Part shown: positions 1 through 8,710 of the stretch, one piece after another | Layout: every line of letters starts with the position of its first letter | How positions within the stretch are numbered: the first letter of the stretch is position 1 | Assembly: GCA_012729225.1 (NCBI GenBank) | Contig: JAAYDO010000191.1 | Location: 27,629 to 91,628 of the forward strand | Direction of reading: 5' to 3' | DNA length: 64,000 bases | Origin: Bacteroidales bacterium | GTDB taxonomy: Bacteria > Bacteroidota > Bacteroidia > Bacteroidales > Bacteroidaceae | Program-made: the position numbers and the translations under genes | The notes under the pieces: model-generated | What the model saw: the letters and a program-made list of their open reading frames with translations, nothing else | Told to the model about the DNA's origin: nothing | Databases searched by the model: none

Positions 1-147
1 CACGACTGTTTTGGCATGTCGCCCAAGGAGTTTGTCAATTACTATTCTGACGAAGAGAACAAGGTTGCTCTCAAGAAGTTGTTGGATATAGGTGAGGATG
101 ATAGTTCTCCCATTCCTCTGACTTCTGGTGAAAAAGAAGGAGAATAG
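1..147 (+). CDS. C-terminal end of an unidentified protein (cut by the window edge)
   Basis: The first 48 codons are open from the window edge to a TAG at 145-147. The visible end begins HDCFGMSPKEFVNYY, continues with a charged helix-like stretch (SDEENKVALKKLL) and finishes with an acidic, low-complexity tail (SGEKEGE). A Rho-independent hairpin follows about 40 bases later, which fits the end of a real gene. I do not recognise the family. The FGMSPKEF segment faintly resembles the end of AraC-type DNA-binding domains, but the rest does not support that and I do not assign a function. Confidence 0.6.
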   Translation, partial: HDCFGMSPKEFVNYYSDEENKVALKKLLDIGEDDSSPIPLTSGEKEGE

Positions 148-187
148 GGATACACAACCATTATCTTCACCTCTTTCTGACATCATA

Positions 188-220
188 AACCCCGAAAGAT
201 TTTATCCAACTTTCGGGGTT
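188..220 (+). terminator. Rho-independent terminator after the first gene
   Basis: An 11-bp perfect stem (188-198 with 210-220, AACCCCGAAAG and its complement) closes an 11-base loop. It lies 40 bases after the stop codon at 147. No long T tract follows, so it may also serve as a 3' end stabiliser. Confidence 0.6.
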
Positions 221-272
221 CACTTCAAAATCATGTTGTCACCGTTCTGTCTTCACAAAACTCATAAAGTGG

Positions 273-324
273 ACATTTCTGATGTGAGGTAATTATCTGA
301 GAGTCATCCCGAAGTCATCTCGAA
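273..324 (+). repeat. Dispersed repeat family 1, copy A; left direct repeat of the R-M island
   Basis: This 52-bp segment is repeated at 3149-3200 with one difference (GAGGTAATT here, GAGATAATT there). Its core, AATTATCTGAGAGTC followed by TCCCGAAGTCATCTCGAA, is a divergent form of the element found in copies C, D and E. The two 52-bp copies stand 2,876 bases apart and enclose exactly the methyltransferase and endonuclease genes. Confidence 0.9.
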
Positions 325-667
325 CTGAGGTGTAATTCTCTAAATCCACATCATTGAGTAGAATTAATTACATCGAAAAGTCTGTTTTATTCAATAAGTC
401 TTGTTTTAACCAATCTTTTTGTATAATTTTACACAAAAAATAGTGTGTAATAGTGAAGTTGAACCGTGTCAAAAGAAGTTTTGGATTGAAAAGGTGCATG
501 GCAAATATGACTATCAAAGAGATGTGATAAGAGTTTCATATCATAAAATCTTATGTTTGAACAGTCACTATCAAATATAGGAACACTTCCTTGAATATAA
601 ATCCTTAGGGAAAAATTAAAAAGGTTTTATCCGTGATGTTGAATTTTAACTTGTTGAACAAGTAGAA

Positions 668-2023
668 ATGACGAAAAAAGTGATTGCATATACTGATATT
701 GAGACAGATGGCCATTCGGATTTAGTAGCCGAGCCTCAATACGATTTGTTTTTTAATAATGGACAAACTGAACGTCAAGAATCAGAAACGTTAAGAGTTT
801 TGTCTTTGTTTTCAGGCTGTGGTGGTATGGATTTGGGCTTGGAAGGTGGTTTCATATGCCATAATCAATCAGTCACAAATCCTGACTGGATACACCATGA
901 CATAAATGATAATTGGACTCTTCTCCAAAGAAATCTATTTCGCACAGTGTTTGCCTGCGATATTTTGAAGGAAGCCCGATCTGCATGGCTTAGATACATG
1001 TCCCGATACCATGTTAATCCAGACATATATCATTTGGAAAGTATTGTTGATTTGGTTAAACTTCACAAAGAAGGCAATGCCAATGTCTTTCCTGATAATA
1101 TAGATTTAGTTACGGGGGGCTTTCCTTGCCAAGACTTCAGTGTTTCTGGCAAAAGGAAGGGCTTTGATTCTTTGGTGTCTCACAATGGCGAAAAAAGAAT
1201 TGGCGATGAGCCTTCTGAGGAAACAAGAGGAAAACTATATATATGGATGAAACAAGTTGTTGATATTGTTCAGCCGAAAATGTTTATAGCCGAAAATGTC
1301 GCAGGACTTGTAAGTTTGGGAGATGTGAAGGACATCATCCAACGTGATTTCTCATCAGCAAATGGAAATGACTATATCGTATTGGACCCTCAAATTTTGT
1401 ATGCGGCAAACTACGGAGTTCCTGAAAAAAGAGAACGTATCATTTTTATTGGGATTAGGCGTTCAGCACTTGTTCCGGAAGCAATAGAAGCATTGGAGCA
1501 AGCCCAGATCCCAGAAAAATATAATCCATACCCTTCGCCTACGCACAATTATAATGGGGGTGACGACAACTTGCCTCAACCCGTAAGTTGTAGGGAAATA
1601 TTCCAAGATTTACCAGAACCAGCAGATTCTGAGGATTTGGCACAGAAGTTTTTCTCGGGGGCTAAATATCTTGGTAATGGAAGTCAAGGACAAACTGAAA
1701 TAAACATAGATGGTTTGGCTCCAACTATCCGCTCAGAACATCATGGAAATATTGAATTCAGGAGACTTTCGGCAGAACATGGCGGAAAAATGCAGGATGA
1801 ACTTGATAGAGGACTTCAAGAACGACGCTTGACACCTCGTGAGTGTGCGCTCATTCAGACTTTCCCGCCTGATTATCCTTTTGTGTTCCGAAAAAAAGGA
1901 ACAAGAAGATATGCAGTAAGTCCTTCTGGGGCTTATAGGGTTATTGGTAATGCAGTACCCCCCATGCTTGCATACAATATTGCAAGAAGAATTCAAGAAG
2001 TCTGGCCACTATACTTTGGATAA
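668..2023 (+). CDS. Type II DNA (cytosine-5) methyltransferase
   Basis: The protein of 451 residues transfers a methyl group from S-adenosylmethionine to C5 of cytosine in a specific DNA site and so protects it from the partner endonuclease. The C5-methyltransferase motifs occur in order: motif I LFSGCGGMDLGLE near residue 48, motif IV GGFPCQDFSVSGKRKG near 151 with the catalytic Cys in PCQ, motif VI AENVAGL near 210, motif VIII PEKRERIIFIG near 255, and motifs IX-X with VIGNAVPP near 428. The variable region between VIII and IX, which sets the recognition site, is about 100 residues long. The stop is 2 bases before the endonuclease start, so the genes are one operon. Codon use is more AT-rich than in the neighbours, which with the flanking repeats suggests acquisition by transfer. 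The target sequence cannot be read from the protein. Confidence 0.95.
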   Translation: MTKKVIAYTDIETDGHSDLVAEPQYDLFFNNGQTERQESETLRVLSLFSGCGGMDLGLEGGFICHNQSVTNPDWIHHDINDNWTLLQRNLFRTVFACDILKEARSAWLRYMSRYHVNPDIYHLESIVDLVKLHKEGNANVFPDNIDLVTGGFPCQDFSVSGKRKGFDSLVSHNGEKRIGDEPSEETRGKLYIWMKQVVDIVQPKMFIAENVAGLVSLGDVKDIIQRDFSSANGNDYIVLDPQILYAANYGVPEKRERIIFIGIRRSALVPEAIEALEQAQIPEKYNPYPSPTHNYNGGDDNLPQPVSCREIFQDLPEPADSEDLAQKFFSGAKYLGNGSQGQTEINIDGLAPTIRSEHHGNIEFRRLSAEHGGKMQDELDRGLQERRLTPRECALIQTFPPDYPFVFRKKGTRRYAVSPSGAYRVIGNAVPPMLAYNIARRIQEVWPLYFG

Positions 2024-2025
2024 AG

Positions 2026-3144
2026 ATGGAAAAACGACAGAACATCATCGCTATTAGAAAGCAGAATATGACGCTTGCCCATGAAGCATTTGCTAATTTG
2101 ATGGAAAGAACAGAAGCAATCTTAAATGATGAGGCTCATGAAAATCCATCGATTTACAAGCAGTTGAATGCTTTCACTTTAGAACTATGTGCTGTAGAGA
2201 AGATAAAATTAGCATGTACAAATTCTCCTTTTGATGCAAATGAGGTTCAACTAATATCTGGTCAGCGATTCCCTGATATTGTGGTTGATCAATACTATGG
2301 TGTAGAGGTTAAATCAACAAAAGAAAATCATTGGACTTCGACGGGAAGTAGTATAGTTGAAACCACTCGCATTGAAAATGTTGATGACATTTACATGTTA
2401 TTTGGTAAACTGGGCGGATCTGTTCCACAATTTAAATGTCGCCCTTATCAGGATGTGCTTTATGACATAGCCGTCACCCATTCTCCACGCTATCTAATTA
2501 ACATGGAGATTCCAGAAAGTGAAACGATATTCTCCAAAATGGGCACTACCTATAACGATTTCAGAACCTCTCCAGACCCCATTTCAAAAGTGAGGCACTA
2601 TTATCGAGAGCGTGCAAAAAAACAAAATCGTCAGGAGATGCCCTGGTGGATTACATCAGACAATATTGAATCCGCTCATTCATTCAACATTAAATTATGG
2701 AATTCTCTTGAATTGTGGGAAAAGAGAGCATTGCAGGCTAAGTGTATGATACTCTTTCCTGAGGCACTAAATCCTGCCCCCAATAAGAACAAGTATAATA
2801 ATACCACGCTTTGGTTATGCTCATACAATCAGGTTGTCAATCCCAACATACGCAATCTATACTCTGCTGGCGGTAAAATAACTCATGTTGATGGAAAAAG
2901 GCTGAAGAATCCAGTGGCACAAGTCTTTAATATTATCGTTGATTATTCTGAAGACATTAAAGCGGTACTTACACATCCCACCCCTGACATGTATATGATG
3001 ATAAAGGAATTTAACCCAGTACTTTCAAGAAGTAGCAACATGTATGAGGAGTGGCTTGGGATTTGTTGCGAGTTTGCCAAACAACATCATGTCCCTTTAA
3101 GGGAATGGATAGAGAATAAGCCGTCATTTTCATTTTCCAAGTAA
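2026..3144 (+). CDS. Probable type II restriction endonuclease, PD-(D/E)XK fold
   Basis: This 372-residue protein starts 2 bases after the methyltransferase stop, the usual place for the cognate endonuclease. A PD-(D/E)XK nuclease core is visible near residues 83-98: PDIVVD, a short turn, then VEVKST, giving the metal-binding Asp and the Glu-x-Lys pair. It is followed by GSSIVETTRIENVDDIY and FGKLGG, a well-ordered segment probably belonging to the nuclease domain. The C-terminal half has no motif I recognise and may hold DNA-recognition and dimer contacts. Assignment as a restriction enzyme rests on this motif and on the operon with a cytosine-5 methyltransferase; sequence specificity is unknown. 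Base composition is AT-rich like its partner. No control (C) protein gene is present. Confidence 0.8.
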   Translation: MEKRQNIIAIRKQNMTLAHEAFANLMERTEAILNDEAHENPSIYKQLNAFTLELCAVEKIKLACTNSPFDANEVQLISGQRFPDIVVDQYYGVEVKSTKENHWTSTGSSIVETTRIENVDDIYMLFGKLGGSVPQFKCRPYQDVLYDIAVTHSPRYLINMEIPESETIFSKMGTTYNDFRTSPDPISKVRHYYRERAKKQNRQEMPWWITSDNIESAHSFNIKLWNSLELWEKRALQAKCMILFPEALNPAPNKNKYNNTTLWLCSYNQVVNPNIRNLYSAGGKITHVDGKRLKNPVAQVFNIIVDYSEDIKAVLTHPTPDMYMMIKEFNPVLSRSSNMYEEWLGICCEFAKQHHVPLREWIENKPSFSFSK

Positions 3145-3148
3145 ATTC

Positions 3149-3200
3149 ACATTTCTGATGTGAGATAATTATCTGAGAGTCATCCCGAAGTCATCTCGAA
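3149..3200 (+). repeat. Dispersed repeat family 1, copy B; right direct repeat of the R-M island
   Basis: The segment matches copy A at 273-324 in 51 of 52 positions. It begins 4 bases after the endonuclease stop codon (3142-3144). The sequence just beyond it (GGTTGTGGTC) differs from that beyond copy A, so the repeat boundaries are fairly sharp. Confidence 0.9.
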
Positions 3201-3541
3201 GGTTGTGGTCAGGTAATGATTTCTTTCACTTAAGTGATAATCTGAATAGCCCAGGTGACGCAACAGAAAAGACTTATCAACGAAAGGAGTGATCGTAATC
3301 CATTTTGCAATAGCCCCTTCTCGGTTGTTTTGCAGTTCTTCTTCCTACATGTTGCCTTGTCTTCTCCTGAACAGAGGGGAAGACTAAAGAAAGATTGGGT
3401 AAAGGTGAGGAAAAAGTTAATTCTTTTGAAATTAAATCTTTTTTCATCTTCTAAAGGGGAGCGTTTCGTGGAAATATCGTAAATTTGCCCATGAGCCCTT
3501 TCAAAGGGACTCTCTTTTTTAAATAACGTTCTATTTCTTAT
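3201..3541 (+). promoter_or_regulatory. Non-coding region with a probable promoter for the nucleoside kinase
   Basis: This 341-bp stretch separates repeat B from the kinase gene. TAAATTTG at 3480-3487 matches the Bacteroidetes -7 consensus TAnnTTTG and lies 54 bases before the ATG at 3542. A good TTTG -33 element is not evident. A short open frame at 3255-3482 has no homology cues or ribosome site and I do not call it. Confidence 0.45.
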
Positions 3542-4663
3542 ATGATTACAACCATGCAACTCAACTTTAATGGCAATCGAAGTTCTGAAAAATTTGAGGT
3601 GAACGGAGCTTACCTCAAAATAGCGCAGCAAATCAGAGAGGAAGTGAAAGAAAAAACTCTGGAGGAGGCTATCCAATATCTTGTGGGAAAGGTGGAGGGA
3701 AAGTCTCTTTTCAGCAAGCGGCTGAAGACGGTGAGTTACTCTATTGCTCAGATGAACCGTATCATAGATGCGGGTGAGTGTCAGGCGATGGTGAAGATAG
3801 GGGAGGCTTTGCAGGAACGGGGCATAGAACTGATTGCAGAGGCTGTTGATAGTCGTCCGCTTGTGAGGGCAGTGTTTATAGCAGGTCCTTCTTCGAGCGG
3901 AAAGACCACCTTTAGCAAGAAACTTAGCATTGCTTTGGAAAAGAAGGGGATGACCACTCAGTGCCTTTCGTTTGACGATTACTATATAGACCGTGAACAG
4001 ACTCCGAAGGATGAGAATGGAGAGTATGACTATGAGCATATCAATGCTGTGAATGTGGATTTCTTTCATGAGCAATTTCAGGATTTGCTGGATGGTAAGG
4101 AGGTGGAATTGCCCAAGTATGATTTTGCTGCGGGAAAGAGTGTGAAGAGTGGTCGCCGCATTTGCCTCACTTCCCATACGGTACTGATTATGGAGGGCAT
4201 TCACGCTCTCAACCCTATTCTCTGTCAGGGCATTCCGCCTGAGAGCATCTTGCGCATCTATATCTCTGGGCTTACGGTGGCTAAGAATGAAGATGGCACT
4301 TATTTCCCCACTGCCGACAATCGTCTCATTCGTCGTATGGTGCGTGATGCGCAGTTCCGCAACACGGATGCTTCCTCCACGTTGGCAAGATGGCCTTCTG
4401 TGAGAAGAGGGGAGGATAAGTGGATTGTGCCTTTCCAGCAAAATGCAGACATCAATTTCTGTACGGCTTTTCAGTATGAACTGGGAGTGCTGAAGGAGAA
4501 GGCATTGTCCTTATTGTATGAGGTACATGCTGATGACCCAGCCTATGTGGAGGCGCAGCGGCTGAAGTGGGTGCTGAATCGTTTTCACGATATTCCATTG
4601 GACTATATCCCTCCTCATTCTCTTTTGCGAGAGTTTACGGGTGGAAGTGCTTTTGAATATTAA
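3542..4663 (+). CDS. Nucleoside (uridine) kinase family protein, short form
   Basis: The 373-residue protein belongs to the uridine kinase/phosphoribulokinase P-loop family, which phosphorylates nucleosides with ATP or GTP. The Walker A loop GPSSSGKTTFSKKL lies near residue 119, and the segment SFDDYYIDREQTP carries the Asp and Tyr typical of the substrate site. Further conserved blocks are NVDFFHEQFQDLL, the switch IIMEGIHALNP and a basic lid-like segment RLIRRMVRDAQFR. Bacteroidetes homologues are often about 550 residues with an N-terminal TGS/threonyl-tRNA-synthetase-like region. That region is absent here, and only about 110 residues precede the P loop. No in-frame upstream extension is visible. 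It stands alone between the R-M island and the TPR gene. Confidence 0.85.
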   Translation: MITTMQLNFNGNRSSEKFEVNGAYLKIAQQIREEVKEKTLEEAIQYLVGKVEGKSLFSKRLKTVSYSIAQMNRIIDAGECQAMVKIGEALQERGIELIAEAVDSRPLVRAVFIAGPSSSGKTTFSKKLSIALEKKGMTTQCLSFDDYYIDREQTPKDENGEYDYEHINAVNVDFFHEQFQDLLDGKEVELPKYDFAAGKSVKSGRRICLTSHTVLIMEGIHALNPILCQGIPPESILRIYISGLTVAKNEDGTYFPTADNRLIRRMVRDAQFRNTDASSTLARWPSVRRGEDKWIVPFQQNADINFCTAFQYELGVLKEKALSLLYEVHADDPAYVEAQRLKWVLNRFHDIPLDYIPPHSLLREFTGGSAFEY

Positions 4664-4789
4664 GTGGTAGGGGACAGTGTGGGAAAGTGTTGCCTTGTGC
4701 GTTATATATTGTTAATTTCAAGAGAATTGGTATAAATTGGCGTATCTTTGTGGCAGAAATTCTAATTGATAATAAGATAGAAGACATAC

Positions 4790-6823
4790 ATGAGTAAAGA
4801 AAGAATGGCTCCAAGCTTGTATATGAAGGGCTGTGTGCGATTGTGGCTTGCAGGGCTGGCAATAGGCATGGCGGCTATGAATGTGAATGCTCAGCAGACA
4901 GCAGTGAAGGCTGTGGCGGATGGCCACTACTTTGGTGCTCGACAGCAGTTGGAACAGTTTCTGGATGAGAAGGGCGAAGAAGCCAAGGGGGCAGAGGAGG
5001 CTCAGGCACTCACACTGGTGTGTGACTATGTGTTAGGTCGTCCAGCCACGGCAGACCGCATGGAGGCATGGGCAAAAGAACACCCACTGTCGGAGTATGC
5101 AGATGTCCTTCGGGTGTTTCGTCGTAATTTGTTGGTGAAGGATCGCCGCTTTGAGGAGGCTTTGCAGTCATTCTTTCAAGATGAAGAGCAAGGTGTGCAT
5201 ATCGGCACTCCTCTCGCTTATCCTCTGACGGGGTTGAGTGATGAGGTGAATGCCTACAATGGCGTGCTCTATCGTTTGGCAGGAGAACAACTGTATGACC
5301 AGAGAGAGTATAGTCAGGCGCTGACCTATCTGGATGCTGGTGAGAAAACGCGCACCTCGCTGTATAAGCAAGGCATGTGTCACTATTATTTAGGTGCTTT
5401 CCCCGCCGCATATAATACCTTGGTTGAGTCTGCTGGTGTGGAGCGTGATGAGATGGCTCAAAATGCTTGGTTGCATGCGGGTGTGGCAGCTCTGCGGATG
5501 AACAGGAAGCCAGATGCTCAGAAGGCTTTTTTGAGTGCTTCGGGAATGAATGCGAATGGAAATCTGCGTGAACAGGCACTCTACAATTATGCCTTAACAC
5601 TTCATGAACAGGATGCGGTCAATACAGTTGCTGTGATGGAGCAGTTCTTGCAGGAGTTTCCTTCCTCGCAATATGCCACTCCTGTGTCGCAATGCCTGAC
5701 AGAGGCTTATATGATGAAGAAGGACTATTCTAAAGCACTTACGGCTATCAACAAGGTGACGGCTCCTGATGCTGGCACACAGGCTGACAAACAGAAGGTT
5801 TTGTATAATTTGGCTTTCCAAGAACTGAATGCCAATCGGGTGAAGGAGGCGCTTGCCTATGCCGAACAGGCTATTGCTATGGGAAAGCAAGATGCAGAGG
5901 CGTATGCGGAATCATATTATGTGAAGGGCGACTGCAACTATCGTTTGGGCAATCATGCTCAGGCTGCAAACGACTTGAATGTAGCCATTACCTTGGGTAA
6001 ACAGACTCCTGGGGGGCAATTGAAGAACAGTGGCTTTGCTCAGTATAGTTTGGGCTATGCGCTCTTCAAGCAGCAAAAATATAATGGTGCTTCTACCGAG
6101 TTTAGGAAGATCGTGGAGATGGCGAATGTCAATTCTCAGGTGAAGGCGGATGCCTACAATCGTCTGGGCGACTGCTATCTCAATATGCGTAACTACGATG
6201 AGGCTGTTGCCAACTATCAGAAAGCCAAGCAGACATACCACTCACTGGGCGATTATGCCATGTTGCAAGAAGCATATATAGAGGGTTTGAAGGGCAACTA
6301 TGACAAGAAAGTGGACCTTATCAATCAGATGAATGCTGAATACCCTTCATCCTCACAAGCAGCCAAGGCTTTGTATGAGCAGGGGCGTGCTTATGTGCTG
6401 TCGGGCAGGGATGATGAGGCTGCGGCTGTATTTGGATCTATTGCCATGAAATACCCAGACAGTGAGTATGCCCAGAAAGCCCGTGAGGAATTGACCAACA
6501 TGGCGGCAAACATTGCGATGCAGGATTCTATTGCTGCGGCTCAAGACTCTATTGCAACAGAGGTAGCCAAGACTCCTGTGTTGGCTGCTCAGCAACTCTT
6601 CAATGAGGGTGAGTATCAGCAAGCAGAACAGCTCTTGAACAAGGCGATTGATGACGGCATTGCCAAGCCTTATTGGTTGGCTCGTGCTTTCATCTTGATG
6701 AGTGACATCTACAGGGCGCAGGAGCGTGTGATAGAGGCGAAGCAGACTCTTGAGTCTCTAAAGGCAAACTACAAGGAGGAGGATGAAATCAAGGAGATGA
6801 TAGAGCAGAGGTTGCAACAGTAA
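4790..6823 (+). CDS. Exported tetratricopeptide-repeat protein
   Basis: The protein has 677 residues. A signal peptide is visible at residues 12-35 (hydrophobic LWLAGLAIGMAAM then NVNAQQ), so it probably acts in the periplasm or at the outer membrane. The rest is almost entirely helical repeats of the TPR type, with recurring motifs such as GMCHYYLGAFPAAYNTL, GDCYLNMRNYDEAVANYQKA and ALYEQGRAYVLSGRDDEAAAVF. The third quarter resembles the YbgF-like TPRs seen in gliding/secretion and cell-envelope scaffolds of Bacteroidetes. An -7 element TATCTTTG stands at 4743-4750. The gene is followed 135 bases later by an outer-membrane barrel gene on the same strand, and the two may work together. The binding partner cannot be deduced. 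Confidence 0.85.
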   Translation: MSKERMAPSLYMKGCVRLWLAGLAIGMAAMNVNAQQTAVKAVADGHYFGARQQLEQFLDEKGEEAKGAEEAQALTLVCDYVLGRPATADRMEAWAKEHPLSEYADVLRVFRRNLLVKDRRFEEALQSFFQDEEQGVHIGTPLAYPLTGLSDEVNAYNGVLYRLAGEQLYDQREYSQALTYLDAGEKTRTSLYKQGMCHYYLGAFPAAYNTLVESAGVERDEMAQNAWLHAGVAALRMNRKPDAQKAFLSASGMNANGNLREQALYNYALTLHEQDAVNTVAVMEQFLQEFPSSQYATPVSQCLTEAYMMKKDYSKALTAINKVTAPDAGTQADKQKVLYNLAFQELNANRVKEALAYAEQAIAMGKQDAEAYAESYYVKGDCNYRLGNHAQAANDLNVAITLGKQTPGGQLKNSGFAQYSLGYALFKQQKYNGASTEFRKIVEMANVNSQVKADAYNRLGDCYLNMRNYDEAVANYQKAKQTYHSLGDYAMLQEAYIEGLKGNYDKKVDLINQMNAEYPSSSQAAKALYEQGRAYVLSGRDDEAAAVFGSIAMKYPDSEYAQKAREELTNMAANIAMQDSIAAAQDSIATEVAKTPVLAAQQLFNEGEYQQAEQLLNKAIDDGIAKPYWLARAFILMSDIYRAQERVIEAKQTLESLKANYKEEDEIKEMIEQRLQQ

Positions 6824-6958
6824 GGACGGCGGTGGGTCGTTATAAACGACGGAAAAGAGTCGTCATAGAAGCAAAACATGAGTAGTCATAGAGGCATGGC
6901 GTTGGTCTTCAGCAAGGGTCAAGGTCTTTCTCCGAGTGATGAACAAAAGGTATAGAAT

Positions 6959-8602
6959 ATGAAGCAAACAATCATAACAGTAATGGCTATATGCGGGGTG
7001 ACACCTGCAATGGCGCAGTTGGACAATACGGTAGAGGTGACCAATGAGGTGAAGCCTGTGGTGACAGATGTGACGAAGATGCCTGTTAGGTCTCAAAAGG
7101 CAGAAACGCAAGTGACTCACTACACGATGGAGTATGCGGTGCAGGATCAACCTTTTGATAACTTTGTGGAAGATCCTCTTGGCAACTATGAGAGTGAGGC
7201 TGTGTGGAAGGGGCGAAAGAAGGGATACATTCACATGGGTGGAGGTGCGTTGGGCAAATTGGATGGTCGGGTTGCTTATGAGTTTGATCTGACAGACAAT
7301 GACGCTTTGGACATTGACTTCTCCTTGAAGGGCTTTAACGGTAAGGTGAAGGAAAACCGATTTCTCGGTGTGGAAGATTGGAAGAGCCGTTTCTACAAGA
7401 ATCGTGCGGCTCTGAAATACAACCATCGTTTTAGCAATGGTGTGGACTTCTTTGCAAAGGGTGCATTCGAGAATCATGTGTTCAATTATATGGGCAATAC
7501 TCTCAGGACCGACAAGCAACATGATGTGTTGGCAAATGCAGTAGTGGGCTTTACGCCTTATACTTCAGCTCGCTTCACGGTTGAAGGCTCTGCGGGAGTG
7601 GAGTTCTTCAGCCAAAATCACCTCTTCAATCTTCGGAAGGAACTTGGTGAGACAGTTCTGCACTTAGATGCCAGTGCCTCCTATTCTTTGACCGACAATC
7701 AGGGCATTGGCCTGGGCCTGGGAGGTGTTCACTCGCATTATGGAAATGAGGAACTGAAAGGCGAGACCCGTCTTTTCTTCACTCCTCATTACATGTGTGA
7801 AAATGATGAGATGGCACTGAAACTGGGTGTTTTTGTGAGCAATACAGGTCATGTTGCACCAGATGCAAGACTTACTTTCCACCTCGATTCAAACAGTGAC
7901 GTGTATGTAGGTGCTCGGGGTTATGAGGAAGACAACGACTTCCGTCGTCTTCACGACATCCATCCTTATTTCAGTTTTCGATCAGACGCAGAGACTGAGC
8001 TGGTAGCAGAGTTTCACCAGATAGATGCCTTTGTGGGCTACCGTTTTGGTAAACTAAATGGATTGAGCGGAGATGTGAATGCAGGATATGACTATTCTAC
8101 AAACTCTCCAGACATGGCTTCTATGGAATTTGCTCCTGATGGACGTTTGTTCCACCAAACCGAATTGTCCAAGAACCGCCGCTTCTATATAAATGCAGAT
8201 TTCACTTATGCCTATGGGGATGTGTTGAAGATTGTGGCGCACCATCAACTGAACATAGAGAAAGGGAAGACCGCCGACAAGTGGGAGAAAGGCTCATTCA
8301 GTACTCCTGCCTTTGAGATGGATTGGAAGTTGGATGCAAAGTTGGTGAATGGGTTGTATGCCGGTATTGACTGGAACTTTGCCAACTACACCAATGCAGC
8401 AGACAGCGATCCCTCCACTCCTGACTACAATCGCCCCAACACTGTGAATTTGGGAGCAAGCCTCCGCTACACATTGCCCATCCAGCAACCAGTCACACTA
8501 TTTGTGAAGGGTGATAACTTGCTCAATCAGAAATATGACCGCTACTTTGGATATAGAAATATTGGCACAAACTTCTTGGCAGGTTTTGCCATGAGTTTTT
8601 AG
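6959..8602 (+). CDS. Outer-membrane beta-barrel protein (TonB-receptor-like barrel without plug)
   Basis: The 547-residue protein starts with a signal peptide (MKQTIITVMAICGVTPAMAQ, cleavage after AMAQ). The remainder alternates polar and hydrophobic residues with many aromatic residues, as in outer-membrane strands, and ends in Phe (LAGFAMSF), the usual terminal residue for BAM recognition. The last 40 residues (VTLFVKGDNLLNQKYDRYFGY) match the end of TonB-dependent receptor barrels. No plug domain is recognisable, and the length is shorter than a full receptor (usually 700 or more residues). It follows the TPR protein gene after 135 bases, so co-transcription is likely. The substrate, if any, is unknown. 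Confidence 0.75.
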   Translation: MKQTIITVMAICGVTPAMAQLDNTVEVTNEVKPVVTDVTKMPVRSQKAETQVTHYTMEYAVQDQPFDNFVEDPLGNYESEAVWKGRKKGYIHMGGGALGKLDGRVAYEFDLTDNDALDIDFSLKGFNGKVKENRFLGVEDWKSRFYKNRAALKYNHRFSNGVDFFAKGAFENHVFNYMGNTLRTDKQHDVLANAVVGFTPYTSARFTVEGSAGVEFFSQNHLFNLRKELGETVLHLDASASYSLTDNQGIGLGLGGVHSHYGNEELKGETRLFFTPHYMCENDEMALKLGVFVSNTGHVAPDARLTFHLDSNSDVYVGARGYEEDNDFRRLHDIHPYFSFRSDAETELVAEFHQIDAFVGYRFGKLNGLSGDVNAGYDYSTNSPDMASMEFAPDGRLFHQTELSKNRRFYINADFTYAYGDVLKIVAHHQLNIEKGKTADKWEKGSFSTPAFEMDWKLDAKLVNGLYAGIDWNFANYTNAADSDPSTPDYNRPNTVNLGASLRYTLPIQQPVTLFVKGDNLLNQKYDRYFGYRNIGTNFLAGFAMSF

Positions 8603-8618
8603 ATTTCACTCAAAAAAT

Positions 8619-8649
8619 TTTGTGGAATGAACTAAAAGCCGTACCTTTG
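8619..8649 (+). promoter_or_regulatory. Promoter of greA
   Basis: TTTG at 8619-8622 and TACCTTTG at 8642-8649 are separated by 19 bases, a full match to the Bacteroidetes primary sigma consensus. Transcription would start near 8656 and leave a leader of about 130 bases before greA. Confidence 0.85.
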
Positions 8650-8669
8650 TAGCAGAAAGAAGATTGTAA

Positions 8670-8710
8670 GGGTTCCGACATCGTTGGTGTTGGAATTCTT
8701 TTATTTTTTC
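8670..8710 (+). terminator. Hairpin plus T tract inside the greA leader (putative attenuator)
   Basis: Bases 8670-8682 can pair with 8686-8698 (13 pairs counting G-U wobbles) around a 3-base loop, and are followed directly by TTTTATTTTTTC. This is a terminator-like structure located between the promoter at 8619-8649 and the greA start at 8787. It would release an RNA of roughly 50 nucleotides, with read-through needed for greA. Confidence 0.6.

Larger units (their letters stand above)
148..667. other. 520-bp non-coding region before the restriction-modification genes
   Basis: The region holds the terminator at 188-220 and repeat copy A at 273-324, followed by visibly AT-rich DNA. A possible promoter -7 element, TATGTTTG, lies at 552-559, but no convincing -33 element stands 19-21 bases upstream. 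A second candidate is TTG near 411 followed by TATAATTTT. I see no open frame or RNA gene here. Confidence 0.45.

Noticed and set aside
1..3541. Transposon or integrase-borne origin of the R-M unit
   Set aside because: No transposase, integrase, tRNA attachment site or terminal inverted repeat is visible; only the 52-bp direct repeats flank the unit.
3230..4441. A 403-codon open frame on the minus strand opposite the nucleoside kinase
   Set aside because: It is the shadow of a well-supported kinase gene, has low-complexity His/Arg/Leu-rich composition and no promoter or family cues.
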